Source: Changshengia sp963803165 (lineage in GTDB: Bacteria > Chloroflexota > Dormibacteria > Aeolococcales > Aeolococcaceae). Taken from it: 64,000 nt of DNA. Made by a program: the position numbers and the translations under genes. The notes beneath the pieces were generated by a model that searched no databases, was not told the DNA's origin, and was given only the letters and a program-made list of their open reading frames with translations. Shown here piece by piece: positions 49,542-57,020 of this stretch. The DNA is taken from the NCBI GenBank assembly GCA_963803165.1, contig CAWDLK010000003.1, forward strand, positions 248,001 through 312,000, read 5' to 3'. Each line of letters starts with the position of its first letter. The first letter of the stretch is position 1.

Positions 49542-51236
49542 ATGCCGCCAATGCAGTACGGTCCCTTGGGCGGTGCCGTGCGAGTGGTCATCGCCAGCGA
49601 TGCGCCCCAGGCGGTGGCCGAGCTGGACAAGCTCGCCGGCTACGCGGATCAGGTGAGCCTGATCGGCTTCATCCGCCACCCCTACGAGCTGGACGAGGAC
49701 CTGGAGGCGCTCCTCCCCGACCTGGTCCTCCTCTACACCGGGTTCGGAGGCCTGGACACGGTCGGGCTGGCCGCCTATCTGGCTTCGCGCTCGGCCCGGC
49801 TCCGGGTCATGGTGGTGGTCGATCCCGGCGACGAGCAGTTCATCACCCGGCTGGAGGATGCCGGGGCCGCCACCGTCCGGGCCGACGCCGACCCCGCCTC
49901 CCTGGTCGGGGCGATCCTCGGAACGGTGGCCGCCGCGGTCCCTGCCCCCGATCCCGCGAGCGGCACACCCGCCGCCTGGCCGGGCATGGAGACGCCCATG
50001 CCGTCGTCCGTCGAGCTCCAGGGGGAGCCGTTCGGTCGACCGGTGGCCGAGACCTACCCCAACTGGGAGCCACCCCCCGCCGCCTCCCAACCCGCGACCT
50101 GGGGCATCCAGGCCTCCGGCGACGCGCCGGCGTCGGGCGCCGGCTGGGGGGACCAGTCCCATCCCGAGCCCCTTCCGACGCCGGGCGCCCCGGCCCCGGC
50201 CGGGTGGGCGGGGGCGCCGTTCGCGGAGGAGCCCACCCTCCCCGCCGCAGTGCCCGTCTTCCAGCTCGACACCGCTGCCTTCGAACCCGCGGCGGAGAGC
50301 AGCCCGCCGGCGGGGGACCAGTGGCCCGGGGTGCCCGCGGCCTCCCCCACAGCGCCGGCGGCGCCCGCGGAGCTGGATCCCGAGCCGATCCAGCCGGTGC
50401 GGCCTCGCCCGCCCCGGCGCCGCGGGCGCGGCCGCGCCGAGGTGGTGGTGGTCTTCTCGGGCAAGGGGGGGGTCGGGAAATCGCTGGTCGCCACCAACCT
50501 GGCGGTGGCTCTCGCCGCCGAGGAGGACCGGGTGGCCCTCATCGATCTCGACCTGCAGTTCGGCGACGTGGCGGTCATGCTCCACGCCGAGAGCCACCCG
50601 ACCGCCATCGACGCCCTGGCCCAGCAGGGTGAGCAGGTCGACGCCGAGTTCATCGAGGAGGTCATGGCGACCGGACCCGAGGGGGTGCGAGCCCTGCTCG
50701 CCCCGGCCAGCCCCGAGTTCGCCGACCTGGTCAACACCGCCAGCCTGCGAGCCATCCTCAGGGAGCTGGCCAAGACCTATGACCACATCGTGGTGGACAC
50801 CCCCTCCCACCTGGAGGAGCGCAACCTGGAGGCCATCGAGATGGCCGACCAGATCATCGTCGTGACCAGCTTCAACTTCGCCGCCATCAAGGACACCAAG
50901 GTCACCCTCAAGCTGCTCCAGTCCCTGGGCGTGGAGCGCGACGTCATCTCCGTGGTCCTCAACCAGACCCGGGCGAAGGTCGGCTTTCAGCGGGCCGAGG
51001 TCGAGGAGAGCCTCCGCTTCCAGGTGCTGACAGTGCTGCCTTTCGAACCCAGGGTCGACGACTACATCGACAACGGACAGCAGATCGTCATCGCCGACCC
51101 GAAGGCGGAGTTCAGCAAGCAGTTCCGCGTGCTGGTCGACCACGTCGCGGGCAGCGACGAGGGGAGCGACGCCACGGAGACGGTGCGGACCAAGGGACGG
51201 GCCACCCGGCGACGATTCTCGCTCGGCCGCAGCTGA
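49542..51236 (+). CDS. cpaE: CpaE-type ATPase 1 with degenerate receiver
   Basis: 564 residues. The N-terminal receiver-like domain (about 12-125) lacks the phospho-Asp (LPDLVLLYTGFGG) and the conserved Lys: a pseudo-receiver. A long Pro/Ala-rich linker (125-300) leads to a MinD/CpaE ATPase: Walker A SGKGGVGKSLV near 310, LIDLDLQFGDVAV, Walker B HIVVDTPSHLEE and IIVVTSFNFAAIKDT. CpaE proteins place the Tad pilus machine in the cell. It follows flp. ATG 49542 lacks a clear ribosome binding site; a second ATG is at 49551. Confidence 0.88.
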   Translation: MPPMQYGPLGGAVRVVIASDAPQAVAELDKLAGYADQVSLIGFIRHPYELDEDLEALLPDLVLLYTGFGGLDTVGLAAYLASRSARLRVMVVVDPGDEQFITRLEDAGAATVRADADPASLVGAILGTVAAAVPAPDPASGTPAAWPGMETPMPSSVELQGEPFGRPVAETYPNWEPPPAASQPATWGIQASGDAPASGAGWGDQSHPEPLPTPGAPAPAGWAGAPFAEEPTLPAAVPVFQLDTAAFEPAAESSPPAGDQWPGVPAASPTAPAAPAELDPEPIQPVRPRPPRRRGRGRAEVVVVFSGKGGVGKSLVATNLAVALAAEEDRVALIDLDLQFGDVAVMLHAESHPTAIDALAQQGEQVDAEFIEEVMATGPEGVRALLAPASPEFADLVNTASLRAILRELAKTYDHIVVDTPSHLEERNLEAIEMADQIIVVTSFNFAAIKDTKVTLKLLQSLGVERDVISVVLNQTRAKVGFQRAEVEESLRFQVLTVLPFEPRVDDYIDNGQQIVIADPKAEFSKQFRVLVDHVAGSDEGSDATETVRTKGRATRRRFSLGRS

Positions 51237-51248
51237 GGTGGGCGGGCC

Positions 51249-52505
51249 ATGATCCGCGTGCTGCTGGCCGACGAATCGGAGCGCATCACCGAGACCGTGG
51301 CCAGACGGCTCGGCCAGGAGGGTGACCTGGTGGTGTGCGCCATTGCCCGGGACGGTGACACGGCGCTCCAGGAGGCCCTGCGCACCCGGCCCGACGTGGC
51401 CGTCGTCGATGCCGGTCTGCCCGGGATGGACGGCATCCAGACCACCGAGATGCTGGTCCAGTACCTGCCGCGAACCGGGGTCATCCTGCTCTCCATGGAG
51501 GCCGAGAACGAGGCCTTCCGCCGGGCCATGCTGGCGGGGGCGCGCGAGTTTCTCCAGAAGCCCTTCAGCGGCGACGAGATGGTGGCCGCGGTCCGCCGTG
51601 TCCACGCCTTCGAGCAGCGCAAGGCGGCTCCGCCCAGCGTGACGGCGGCGCCGGCCGCGCCCGTGGCCGAGGGCAAGCTCCTGACCGTGGTCGGCGCCAA
51701 GGGGGGTGTGGGCAAGACGACGGTGGCGGCCAACCTGGCGGTGGCCCTGGCCCGCTCTCACCGCGTGGCGCTGGTTGACTGCTCGCTCCAGTTCGGCGAC
51801 GTCGCGATCCTCCTCAACGTCAGCCCGGAGCGCACCATCTCCGACCTGGCCGCGAACAACGCCGTGGCCGACCGCGATGTCATCGCCGAGGTGATGAGCG
51901 ACGGGCCGGGCGGCGTCCGGGTGCTGGCCGCCCCCACCAGCCCCGAGCTGGCCGACTACGTCACCACCCAGCATCTGCGAGTGCTGATCGAGCAGCTGCG
52001 TGCGAGCTTCGACTTCGTGGTCGTCGACACCGCACCCCACCTCGGCGAGATCACCCTGGACGTCGTCGAGATGGCCGACAGGGTGCTGCTGGTCACCGAC
52101 CTGAGCGCCACGGCGATCAAGAACGCCCGCCTGCTCCAGAACGTCCTGGGGGTCCTGAAGATCGACCACGAGAGCCTGGTCCTGGTGATCAACCATCGCG
52201 AGGCGGCCGGTGAGCTGGAGCGCGCCTACATCGAGAAGCTGCTGGAGATGCGCGCCGCCGCCGAGATCCCCTACGACCCCGTGGTGGTCGCCACCTCGAT
52301 CGCCCGAGGCGTGCCGTTCGTGCTGGCCCAGCCGCAGAGCCAGGTCGCCATCCGCGTGGCCGGGCTGGCCGACGCTCTCGCGGCGGTGGCGAGCGGACCG
52401 CGGCCCTCGGGCGCGGCGGGCCCCCCGGAGGCACAGCCGCGGAGGCGGCGCGGGGTGCTGGGCATGGGCCGCGCCCAGGGGGATCCCGCCTCCCCCACCG
52501 ACTGA
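51249..52505 (+). CDS. cpaE: CpaE-type ATPase 2 with intact receiver
   Basis: 418 residues. Receiver (1-120): LLADES, phospho-Asp in VAVVDAGLPGMDG, Ser in LLSME and Lys in LQKPFSG. ATPase: Walker A GAKGGVGKTTV near 152, VDCSLQFGDVAI, VVVDTAPHLGE and LLVTDLSATAIKNA. A short linker links the two. ATG 51249 with GAGGTGGG upstream, 12 bases after CpaE 1: same operon. Convergent with CpaE 3, whose stop is 4 bases away. Likely a phospho-regulated localisation factor of the pilus. Confidence 0.9.
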   Translation: MIRVLLADESERITETVARRLGQEGDLVVCAIARDGDTALQEALRTRPDVAVVDAGLPGMDGIQTTEMLVQYLPRTGVILLSMEAENEAFRRAMLAGAREFLQKPFSGDEMVAAVRRVHAFEQRKAAPPSVTAAPAAPVAEGKLLTVVGAKGGVGKTTVAANLAVALARSHRVALVDCSLQFGDVAILLNVSPERTISDLAANNAVADRDVIAEVMSDGPGGVRVLAAPTSPELADYVTTQHLRVLIEQLRASFDFVVVDTAPHLGEITLDVVEMADRVLLVTDLSATAIKNARLLQNVLGVLKIDHESLVLVINHREAAGELERAYIEKLLEMRAAAEIPYDPVVVATSIARGVPFVLAQPQSQVAIRVAGLADALAAVASGPRPSGAAGPPEAQPRRRRGVLGMGRAQGDPASPTD

Positions 52506-52509
52506 CGGC

Positions 52510-53742
52510 TCAGCGACCGAAGATGCCGCGCTTGCGCTTCTTGTCGCCGCCGGCCAGGGCGGCCTGCTCCTGCGGCACCAGCCGGAAGACGAGCTCCCGG
52601 ATCGCCCGGCTGATCTCGGCCTCCGGCTGCGTCTCCACGAACGGCTTGCCCTGATTCCAGGCGTCGGCCACCGCCTTGGGATCGTGGGGGATCTGGACCA
52701 TCACCGGGACCCGGAGGTACTGCTCGGTGGCCTCCTTGTTGAAGTCGGAGTAGCCGTCGACGCGGTTGACGATCAGGAGCACGCGCTCCGGGTCGATGTT
52801 GAGCGACTCGAGCACGCCCAGGGTGAGGCGGGCGTTCTTGACGCTGGGGATGGTCAGCCCGGTGACCACCAGGATCCGGGTGGCCATCTCCATCACCTGG
52901 AGGATGGCCTCGCCGAGGTGGCTCGAGGCGTCGACGACCACGAAGTCGCAGACCTTGCGCACCTCGGCGAACACGGTGCGCACGTGATCGGGGGTGACCA
53001 GGTCGGCCAGCTCGGGCTTGATCGGGGCCAGCAGCACCCGCACGCCGGCAGGTCCCACCGCCAGGATGTCGTCGAGGATCTCCGCGTCGAGGTGGTCCTG
53101 GGCGTCCACGACGTCGGTGATGCTGCGCGAGTGGTTGAGGTTGAGCATCACGCCGATGTCGCCGAACTGGAGGTCGAGGTCCACGAGGGCCACCCGGGCG
53201 TCGGTCTCGCGAGCCAGGGCGACGGCGAGGTTGGCGGCGATGATCGACTTGCCGACCCCGCCCTTGGCCGAGAAGACCACGAAGACCTCGCCGGGACCGG
53301 TGCGCCCCGAGGCCGGCACCGGCGGCGCGTCCGCGCCCCGGGCCAGGAAGGTCCCCTTCTTCTGCTCGAGGGCGTAGACGCGCCGGATGGCGGCCACCAG
53401 CTCGTCGTGGCTGAAGGGCTTGATCAGGAACTCGCGGGCGCCCGCCTGCATGGCACGGCGGAGGTAGTCCCGCTCGCCCTGCACCGACATGATGATCACC
53501 GGGCTCGAGGGGAGATCCTGGGTCAGCTGCTCGGTCAGCTGGATGCCGTCCATCAGCGGCATGTTGACGTCGGTCAGCACGATGTCGGGGCGGAGACGCT
53601 CCGCCTCCTCCACCCCCTCCTTGCCGTCACCGGCCGTGCCCACCACCTGGATGTCGTCCTCGAAGCTGAGGAGCTTGCGCAGGTTGTCGCGCGTCGACTG
53701 GATGTCGTCGACGATGAGCAGGCGGATCGGCTGCTCGGCCAA
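52510..53742 (-). CDS. cpaE: CpaE-type ATPase 3 with intact receiver, in the rplKA operon
   Basis: 410 residues. Receiver (about 5-125): IVDDIQ, phospho-Asp in IVLTDVNMPLMDG, Ser in IIMSVQG, Lys in LIKPFS. ATPase: Walker A SAKGGVGKSII near 168, LVDLDLQFGDIGV, VVVDASSHLGE and LVVTGLTIPSVKNA. Ends in a Lys/Arg-rich tail (KKRKRGIFGR), a possible membrane- or DNA-binding end also seen as RRRFSLGRS in CpaE 1. TTG start 53742 only 5 bases after the rplA stop, with AGGTGG inside the rplA end, so it is translated from the ribosomal-protein message. Confidence 0.9.
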   Translation of the reverse strand: MAEQPIRLLIVDDIQSTRDNLRKLLSFEDDIQVVGTAGDGKEGVEEAERLRPDIVLTDVNMPLMDGIQLTEQLTQDLPSSPVIIMSVQGERDYLRRAMQAGAREFLIKPFSHDELVAAIRRVYALEQKKGTFLARGADAPPVPASGRTGPGEVFVVFSAKGGVGKSIIAANLAVALARETDARVALVDLDLQFGDIGVMLNLNHSRSITDVVDAQDHLDAEILDDILAVGPAGVRVLLAPIKPELADLVTPDHVRTVFAEVRKVCDFVVVDASSHLGEAILQVMEMATRILVVTGLTIPSVKNARLTLGVLESLNIDPERVLLIVNRVDGYSDFNKEATEQYLRVPVMVQIPHDPKAVADAWNQGKPFVETQPEAEISRAIRELVFRLVPQEQAALAGGDKKRKRGIFGR

Positions 53743-53747
53743 GGGCG

Positions 53748-54461
53748 CTACCCCACCTGCAGCTTCGCGGCCTGGCCTGGGTCGACCTTGACCCCGGGCC
53801 CGTGGGTGGTGCAGAGGGTGACCGTCTTGACGAAGGTGCCCTTGGCGGCGGAGGGCTTGGAGCGCACGATCGCCTCCATCAGCGCGGCGAAGTTGTCGCG
53901 CAGCTTGACGTCGTCGAAGGACGCCTTGCCGATGGGGGCGTGGATGTTGCCGAGCCGGTCGTTGCGGACCTCGATGCGGCCGCCCTGGACCTCGCGGACC
54001 GCCTTGGCGATGTCGAAGGTGACCGTGCCCGCCTTGGGGTTGGGCATCAGCCCGCGGGGGCCGAGAACCTTGCCGATGCGTCCCACGAGCCCCATGACGT
54101 CTGGGGTCGCCAGGGCCACGTCGAAGTCGATCTGGCCCGCCTGGACCTGCTTGACCAGGTCCTCGCCGCCGACCAGGTCCGCCCCGGCCTCGCTCGCCTC
54201 GCGCGCCTTCTCCCCGGTGGCGAAGACGGCAATCCGCCGCACCTTCCCGGTGCCGTGGGGCAGGACCACGGTGGTGCGCACCGTCTGGTCGGCGTGACGG
54301 GGGTCGATGCCGAGACGGAGGTGGGCCTCGACCGTCGGGTCGAAGCGCCCGCTGGTCGGCGTGCCGCGCACCAGCTCCACCGCCTCCTGGGGCGCGTAGA
54401 GGCGTCCCTTCTCGACCTTCTCCAGGGCCGCTCGGTAGTTCTTGCCATGCTGCTGGGTCAT
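53748..54461 (-). CDS. rplA: Ribosomal protein L1
   Basis: 237 residues, of normal length. Contains the signature LRLGIDPRHADQ, GTGKVRRIAVFA, KVLGPRGLMPNPKAGTV and the conserved MEAIVRSKPSAAKG. Binds 23S rRNA at the L1 stalk and, in many bacteria, represses its own operon. ATG 54461 with AGGAGAAG upstream. Between rplK and cpaE 3. Confidence 0.97.
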   Translation of the reverse strand: MTQQHGKNYRAALEKVEKGRLYAPQEAVELVRGTPTSGRFDPTVEAHLRLGIDPRHADQTVRTTVVLPHGTGKVRRIAVFATGEKAREASEAGADLVGGEDLVKQVQAGQIDFDVALATPDVMGLVGRIGKVLGPRGLMPNPKAGTVTFDIAKAVREVQGGRIEVRNDRLGNIHAPIGKASFDDVKLRDNFAALMEAIVRSKPSAAKGTFVKTVTLCTTHGPGVKVDPGQAAKLQVG

Positions 54462-54546
54462 CGTTCTTCTCCTGTGGTTCTGGCGGGCGGCGAGCGCCCT
54501 CCCACTCAGACGGCGGGCTGCGAGGCTGGGAGCCTCCTCTGCGAGG

Positions 54547-54975
54547 TCATGGCTGGACGGTCAGGCCCATGGAGCGGGCGGTGCCCTCGACGGTGCGCAT
54601 CGCCTGCTCGACGTCGAAGGCGTTGAGGTCGGCGAGCTTGAGCTCGGCGATCTCCCGGACCTGGGCGGCGGTCACCGTCCCCACCTTGTCCAGGTTGGGA
54701 CGGGCCGAACCCTTGTCGACGCCCGCCGCCTTCTTGAGCAGATCGTAGGCGGGCGGCGTCTTGGTCACGAAGACGAAGCTGCGGTCCTCGAAGACGGTGA
54801 TCTCAGCGGGGATGACCATGCCAGCCTGGGCGGCGGTGCGCTCGTTGTAGGCACGGCAGAACTCCATGATGTTGAGGCCGTGCGGGCCCAGCGCGGTCCC
54901 CACCGGGGGGGCCGGGGTTGCCTTGCCAGCCTGGATCTGGAGGCGGATGACGGTCTTGACCTTCTTCTTGCCCAT
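54547..54975 (-). CDS. rplK: Ribosomal protein L11
   Basis: 142 residues, of normal length. MGKKKVKTVIRLQI start, QAGKATPAPPVGTALGPHG in the thiostrepton-binding N-domain, and the C-domain signature KLADLNAFDVEQAMRTVEG. ATG 54975 with GGAG 8 bases upstream. 85 bases before rplA and 15 bases after nusG: the usual order. rplJ and rplL, which often follow rplA, are not here. Confidence 0.97.
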   Translation of the reverse strand: MGKKKVKTVIRLQIQAGKATPAPPVGTALGPHGLNIMEFCRAYNERTAAQAGMVIPAEITVFEDRSFVFVTKTPPAYDLLKKAAGVDKGSARPNLDKVGTVTAAQVREIAELKLADLNAFDVEQAMRTVEGTARSMGLTVQP

Positions 54976-54990
54976 GCTGCTCTCCGTCCC

Positions 54991-55557
54991 CTAGCGAAGT
55001 CGCTCGACCTGAAGCAGGTCGAGCTCCACCGGCGTTTCCCGGCCGAACATGTTGACCAGCACTTTGAGCTTGCCCTTCTCGGCGTTGATCTCGGTGACCT
55101 TGCCGTGGAAGTCGGTGAAGGGGCCGTCAATGACCCGCACGCTCTCGTCCACCTGGTACTCGACCGAGACCTTGGTGGGAGCCTCGGCCTTGACCTGCCG
55201 CTGGATTCCCCGGATCTCGCTCTCGGCGAGCGGCACCGGCTTGTTCCCGGAGCCGACGAAGGAGGTGACTCCCGGGGTGTTGCGCACCACGTACCAGGAC
55301 TCGTCGGACATGATCATGTTGACCAGGATGTAGCCCGGGTAGATGCGCTTGGAGACCCGGCGGCGCTGGCCGTCCTTGATCTCCATGACCTCCTCGGTGG
55401 GGACCAGGACCTCGAAGATCTTGTCGTGCATGTCCATCAACTCCACGCGCTTGAGGAGGTTGTTCTTGACCTTCTCCTCGTGGCCGGAGTAGGCGTGGAT
55501 CACGTACCAGCGGACATCGCCGGTCTGGATCGCGGTGCCGGTTTCGCTCATGGTCAT
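54991..55557 (-). CDS. nusG: Transcription antitermination protein NusG
   Basis: About 188 residues. NGN domain with WYVIHAYSGHEEKVKNNL and PGYILVNMIM, and a KOW domain with VIDGPFTDFHGKVTEIN at the C-terminus. Links RNA polymerase to Rho or ribosomes. Start ATG 55557 or ATG 55551 (two codons later); the frame is open further upstream but overlaps secE, so a longer start is rejected. 19 bases after secE. Confidence 0.95.
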   Translation of the reverse strand: MTMSETGTAIQTGDVRWYVIHAYSGHEEKVKNNLLKRVELMDMHDKIFEVLVPTEEVMEIKDGQRRRVSKRIYPGYILVNMIMSDESWYVVRNTPGVTSFVGSGNKPVPLAESEIRGIQRQVKAEAPTKVSVEYQVDESVRVIDGPFTDFHGKVTEINAEKGKLKVLVNMFGRETPVELDLLQVERLR

Positions 55558-55576
55558 CTCGATGAGGGTGGCTCGC

Positions 55577-55957
55577 TCAGCTCGAGGGGCTCGCCGACGG
55601 CGAGGCGCTCGGGCTGGCGGAGGCGGAGGCACTGGGGCTCGCCGAGGCGGAGGCGCCCGGGGTCGGCGTGGGGGTGGTCGTGGCAGGCAGGGTGACGGTG
55701 CTCGAGCTGTTGTTCCCGGTGCCGCTGTAGATGGGCTTCACGGCGTAGCTCAGACCGTAGTCGGCGCCACCGATCAGGAGGCTGAAGAGGATGACGGTCA
55801 CCACCACCACCCCGGTCATCCGCCAGAGCTCGGTGCGGGTCGGCCAGATGACCTTGCGCAGCTCGTCCCAGACGCCGCGGAAGTAGGCGAACCGGCCCGG
55901 GCCGCGCCCTCCGCTCCCCCCCTGGTTGAATCCCGGCCTGGCCGGCGCTCTGGCCAC
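55577..55957 (-). CDS. secE: SecE translocase subunit with unusual low-complexity tail
   Basis: 126 residues. The SecE core (about 22-75) shows FRGVWDELRKVIWPTRTELWR and one membrane helix GVVVVTVILFSLLIGGADYGL. After it comes a 50-residue Thr/Pro/Ser/Ala tail (TPTPTPGASASASPS and AS/SP repeats) that would lie outside the membrane. Normal one-helix SecE of about 60-90 residues lacks this. GTG 55957 with AGGAGAGG upstream. Lies between tRNA-Trp and nusG. Confidence 0.92.
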   Translation of the reverse strand: MARAPARPGFNQGGSGGRGPGRFAYFRGVWDELRKVIWPTRTELWRMTGVVVVTVILFSLLIGGADYGLSYAVKPIYSGTGNNSSSTVTLPATTTPTPTPGASASASPSASASASPSASPSASPSS

Positions 55958-56014
55958 GTCCTCTCCTGACCTCCAAGGCTACGCCGGGCTTACCCGGTCG
56001 GGTCCGACCCGAGA

Positions 56015-56090
56015 TGGCAGGGGCGGCAAGATTCGAACTCGCGACCCTCGGTTTTGGAGACCGATGCTCTACCAACTGAGCTACGCCCCT
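56015..56090 (-). tRNA. trnW: tRNA-Trp (anticodon CCA)
   Basis: 76 bases with encoded CCA end. Acceptor stem AGGGGCG/CGCCCCT, D-arm GCTC-GAGC, anticodon stem TCGGT/ACCGA with loop CTCCAAA (anticodon CCA at 56057-56055), T-arm with TTCGAAT. Lies between rpmG and secE, the usual place in many bacteria. Confidence 0.98.
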
Positions 56091-56155
56091 GTGGCCCGTC
56101 AGCATAGCGGCCGGCGGGGCCGCCTCTGCACATGGATCGGTTCTCCCCGGGCTGG

Positions 56156-56323
56156 CTACTTGGTCTCGCGATGCCGCGTGTGGGTGCGGCAGCGCGGGCA
56201 GAACTTGCGAAGCTCGATCCGATCCGGATCGTTGCGCTTGTTCTTCACGGTGGTGTAGTTGCGCTCCTTGCAGTCGGGACACTGCAGGGTGATCGTCGAC
56301 GAGCCGCCTTTAGCCGTAGCCAC
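56156..56323 (-). CDS. rpmG: Ribosomal protein L33 (zinc-binding form)
   Basis: 55 residues. CPDCKERNYTTVKNK and KFCPRCRTHTRHRE give two CxxC pairs, the zinc-binding form. GTG 56323 is chosen as start because the TTG upstream (56341) lies within the -10 element of the promoter. First gene of the operon rpmG-tRNA-Trp-secE-nusG-rplK-rplA-cpaE. Confidence 0.95.
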   Translation of the reverse strand: MATAKGGSSTITLQCPDCKERNYTTVKNKRNDPDRIELRKFCPRCRTHTRHRETK

Positions 56324-56338
56324 GTTGAAGCCCCAACA

Positions 56339-56366
56339 CAAATAAGACCTAGCCGCGCTAGGTCAA
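56339..56366 (-). promoter_or_regulatory. Sigma-70 promoter of the rpmG operon with palindromic spacer
   Basis: TTGACC (56366-56361), 16 bases, TATTTG (56344-56339). Between and overlapping them is a perfect 7-bp inverted repeat GACCTAG-CCGCG-CTAGGTC (plus strand 56346-56364). A protein bound there would block the polymerase. Transcription would start near 56332, about 9 bases before the rpmG start. Confidence 0.75.
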
Positions 56367-56495
56367 GCGCAATGATAGCACAGGCTCCCACCCCGTCAAA
56401 AGGGCGGGCGTGCCCCCCGCCCGCCCATGGCGCCCGCCGGATCCGCCACCGGCCCGCCGCCACCTCGCCGCGACACGCCAACCTTCGTCTGCCAC

Positions 56496-56516
56496 ATACT
56501 AAGGTCCCCTGAGTAT
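56496..56516. promoter_or_regulatory. Probable MarR operator
   Basis: ATACTAAGG (56496-56504) and CCTGAGTAT (56508-56516) are inverted repeats of 9 bp with one mismatch and a 3-base centre, 15 bases before the MarR start codon. Size and place fit autoregulation by a MarR dimer. Confidence 0.65.
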
Positions 56517-56531
56517 CCGGGAGATCAACGA

Positions 56532-57020
56532 ATGACCGGCGAGCCCACCGCCCTCTCCGAGAGGGACGCCCTCCTGCACCGCCTCCTCGAGCTCGGGCCG
56601 GCCCTCCGCCACCGCTTCCGGGCGACCGTCCCGGCGGAGGCCCGGCTGCGGCTGCAGGAGACCATGGAGGACGTGACCGCCTCCCAGCTGGAGGTGCTGA
56701 TGCTCCTCCACCAGAGCCGGCCCGGGCTCTCCATGCACGAGCTGGCCGAGGCTCAGGCGATCACCCCCAGCTCGGCCACCCAGCTGGTCGACCGGCTGGT
56801 GAGGCTCGGGCTGGTCGAGCGCCTCCGCGAGGAGGAGGACCGGCGGCTGGTGCGGGTCCAGCTCTCCGGGTCCGCCCGGCAGAGGTTCGAGGAGATGCTC
56901 CGCCTTCACCTGAGCAGCCTGGCAGCGATCACCGAGCCGCTCAGCGACGAGGAGCTGCGCACCGGCGTCGGCCTGCTCGCCCGGATCACCCAGCCGGCGG
57001 GCGGGGAGTGCTCCCGATGA
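56532..57020 (+). CDS. MarR-family transcriptional regulator
   Basis: 162 residues. Winged helix-turn-helix (about 55-125): LEVLMLLHQSRPGLSMHELAEA, then AITPSSATQLVDRLVRLGLV and the wing REEEDRRLVRVQLS. MarR dimers repress efflux genes until a ligand binds. GGGAG is 8 bases before ATG 56532. Its stop overlaps the MMPL start (ATGA), so it probably controls MMPL and MFS efflux from a palindrome right upstream. Confidence 0.92.
   Translation: MTGEPTALSERDALLHRLLELGPALRHRFRATVPAEARLRLQETMEDVTASQLEVLMLLHQSRPGLSMHELAEAQAITPSSATQLVDRLVRLGLVERLREEEDRRLVRVQLSGSARQRFEEMLRLHLSSLAAITEPLSDEELRTGVGLLARITQPAGGECSR

Noticed and set aside
56324..56341. TTG start for rpmG adding six residues
   Set aside because: It lies inside the -10 promoter element, before the expected transcription start.
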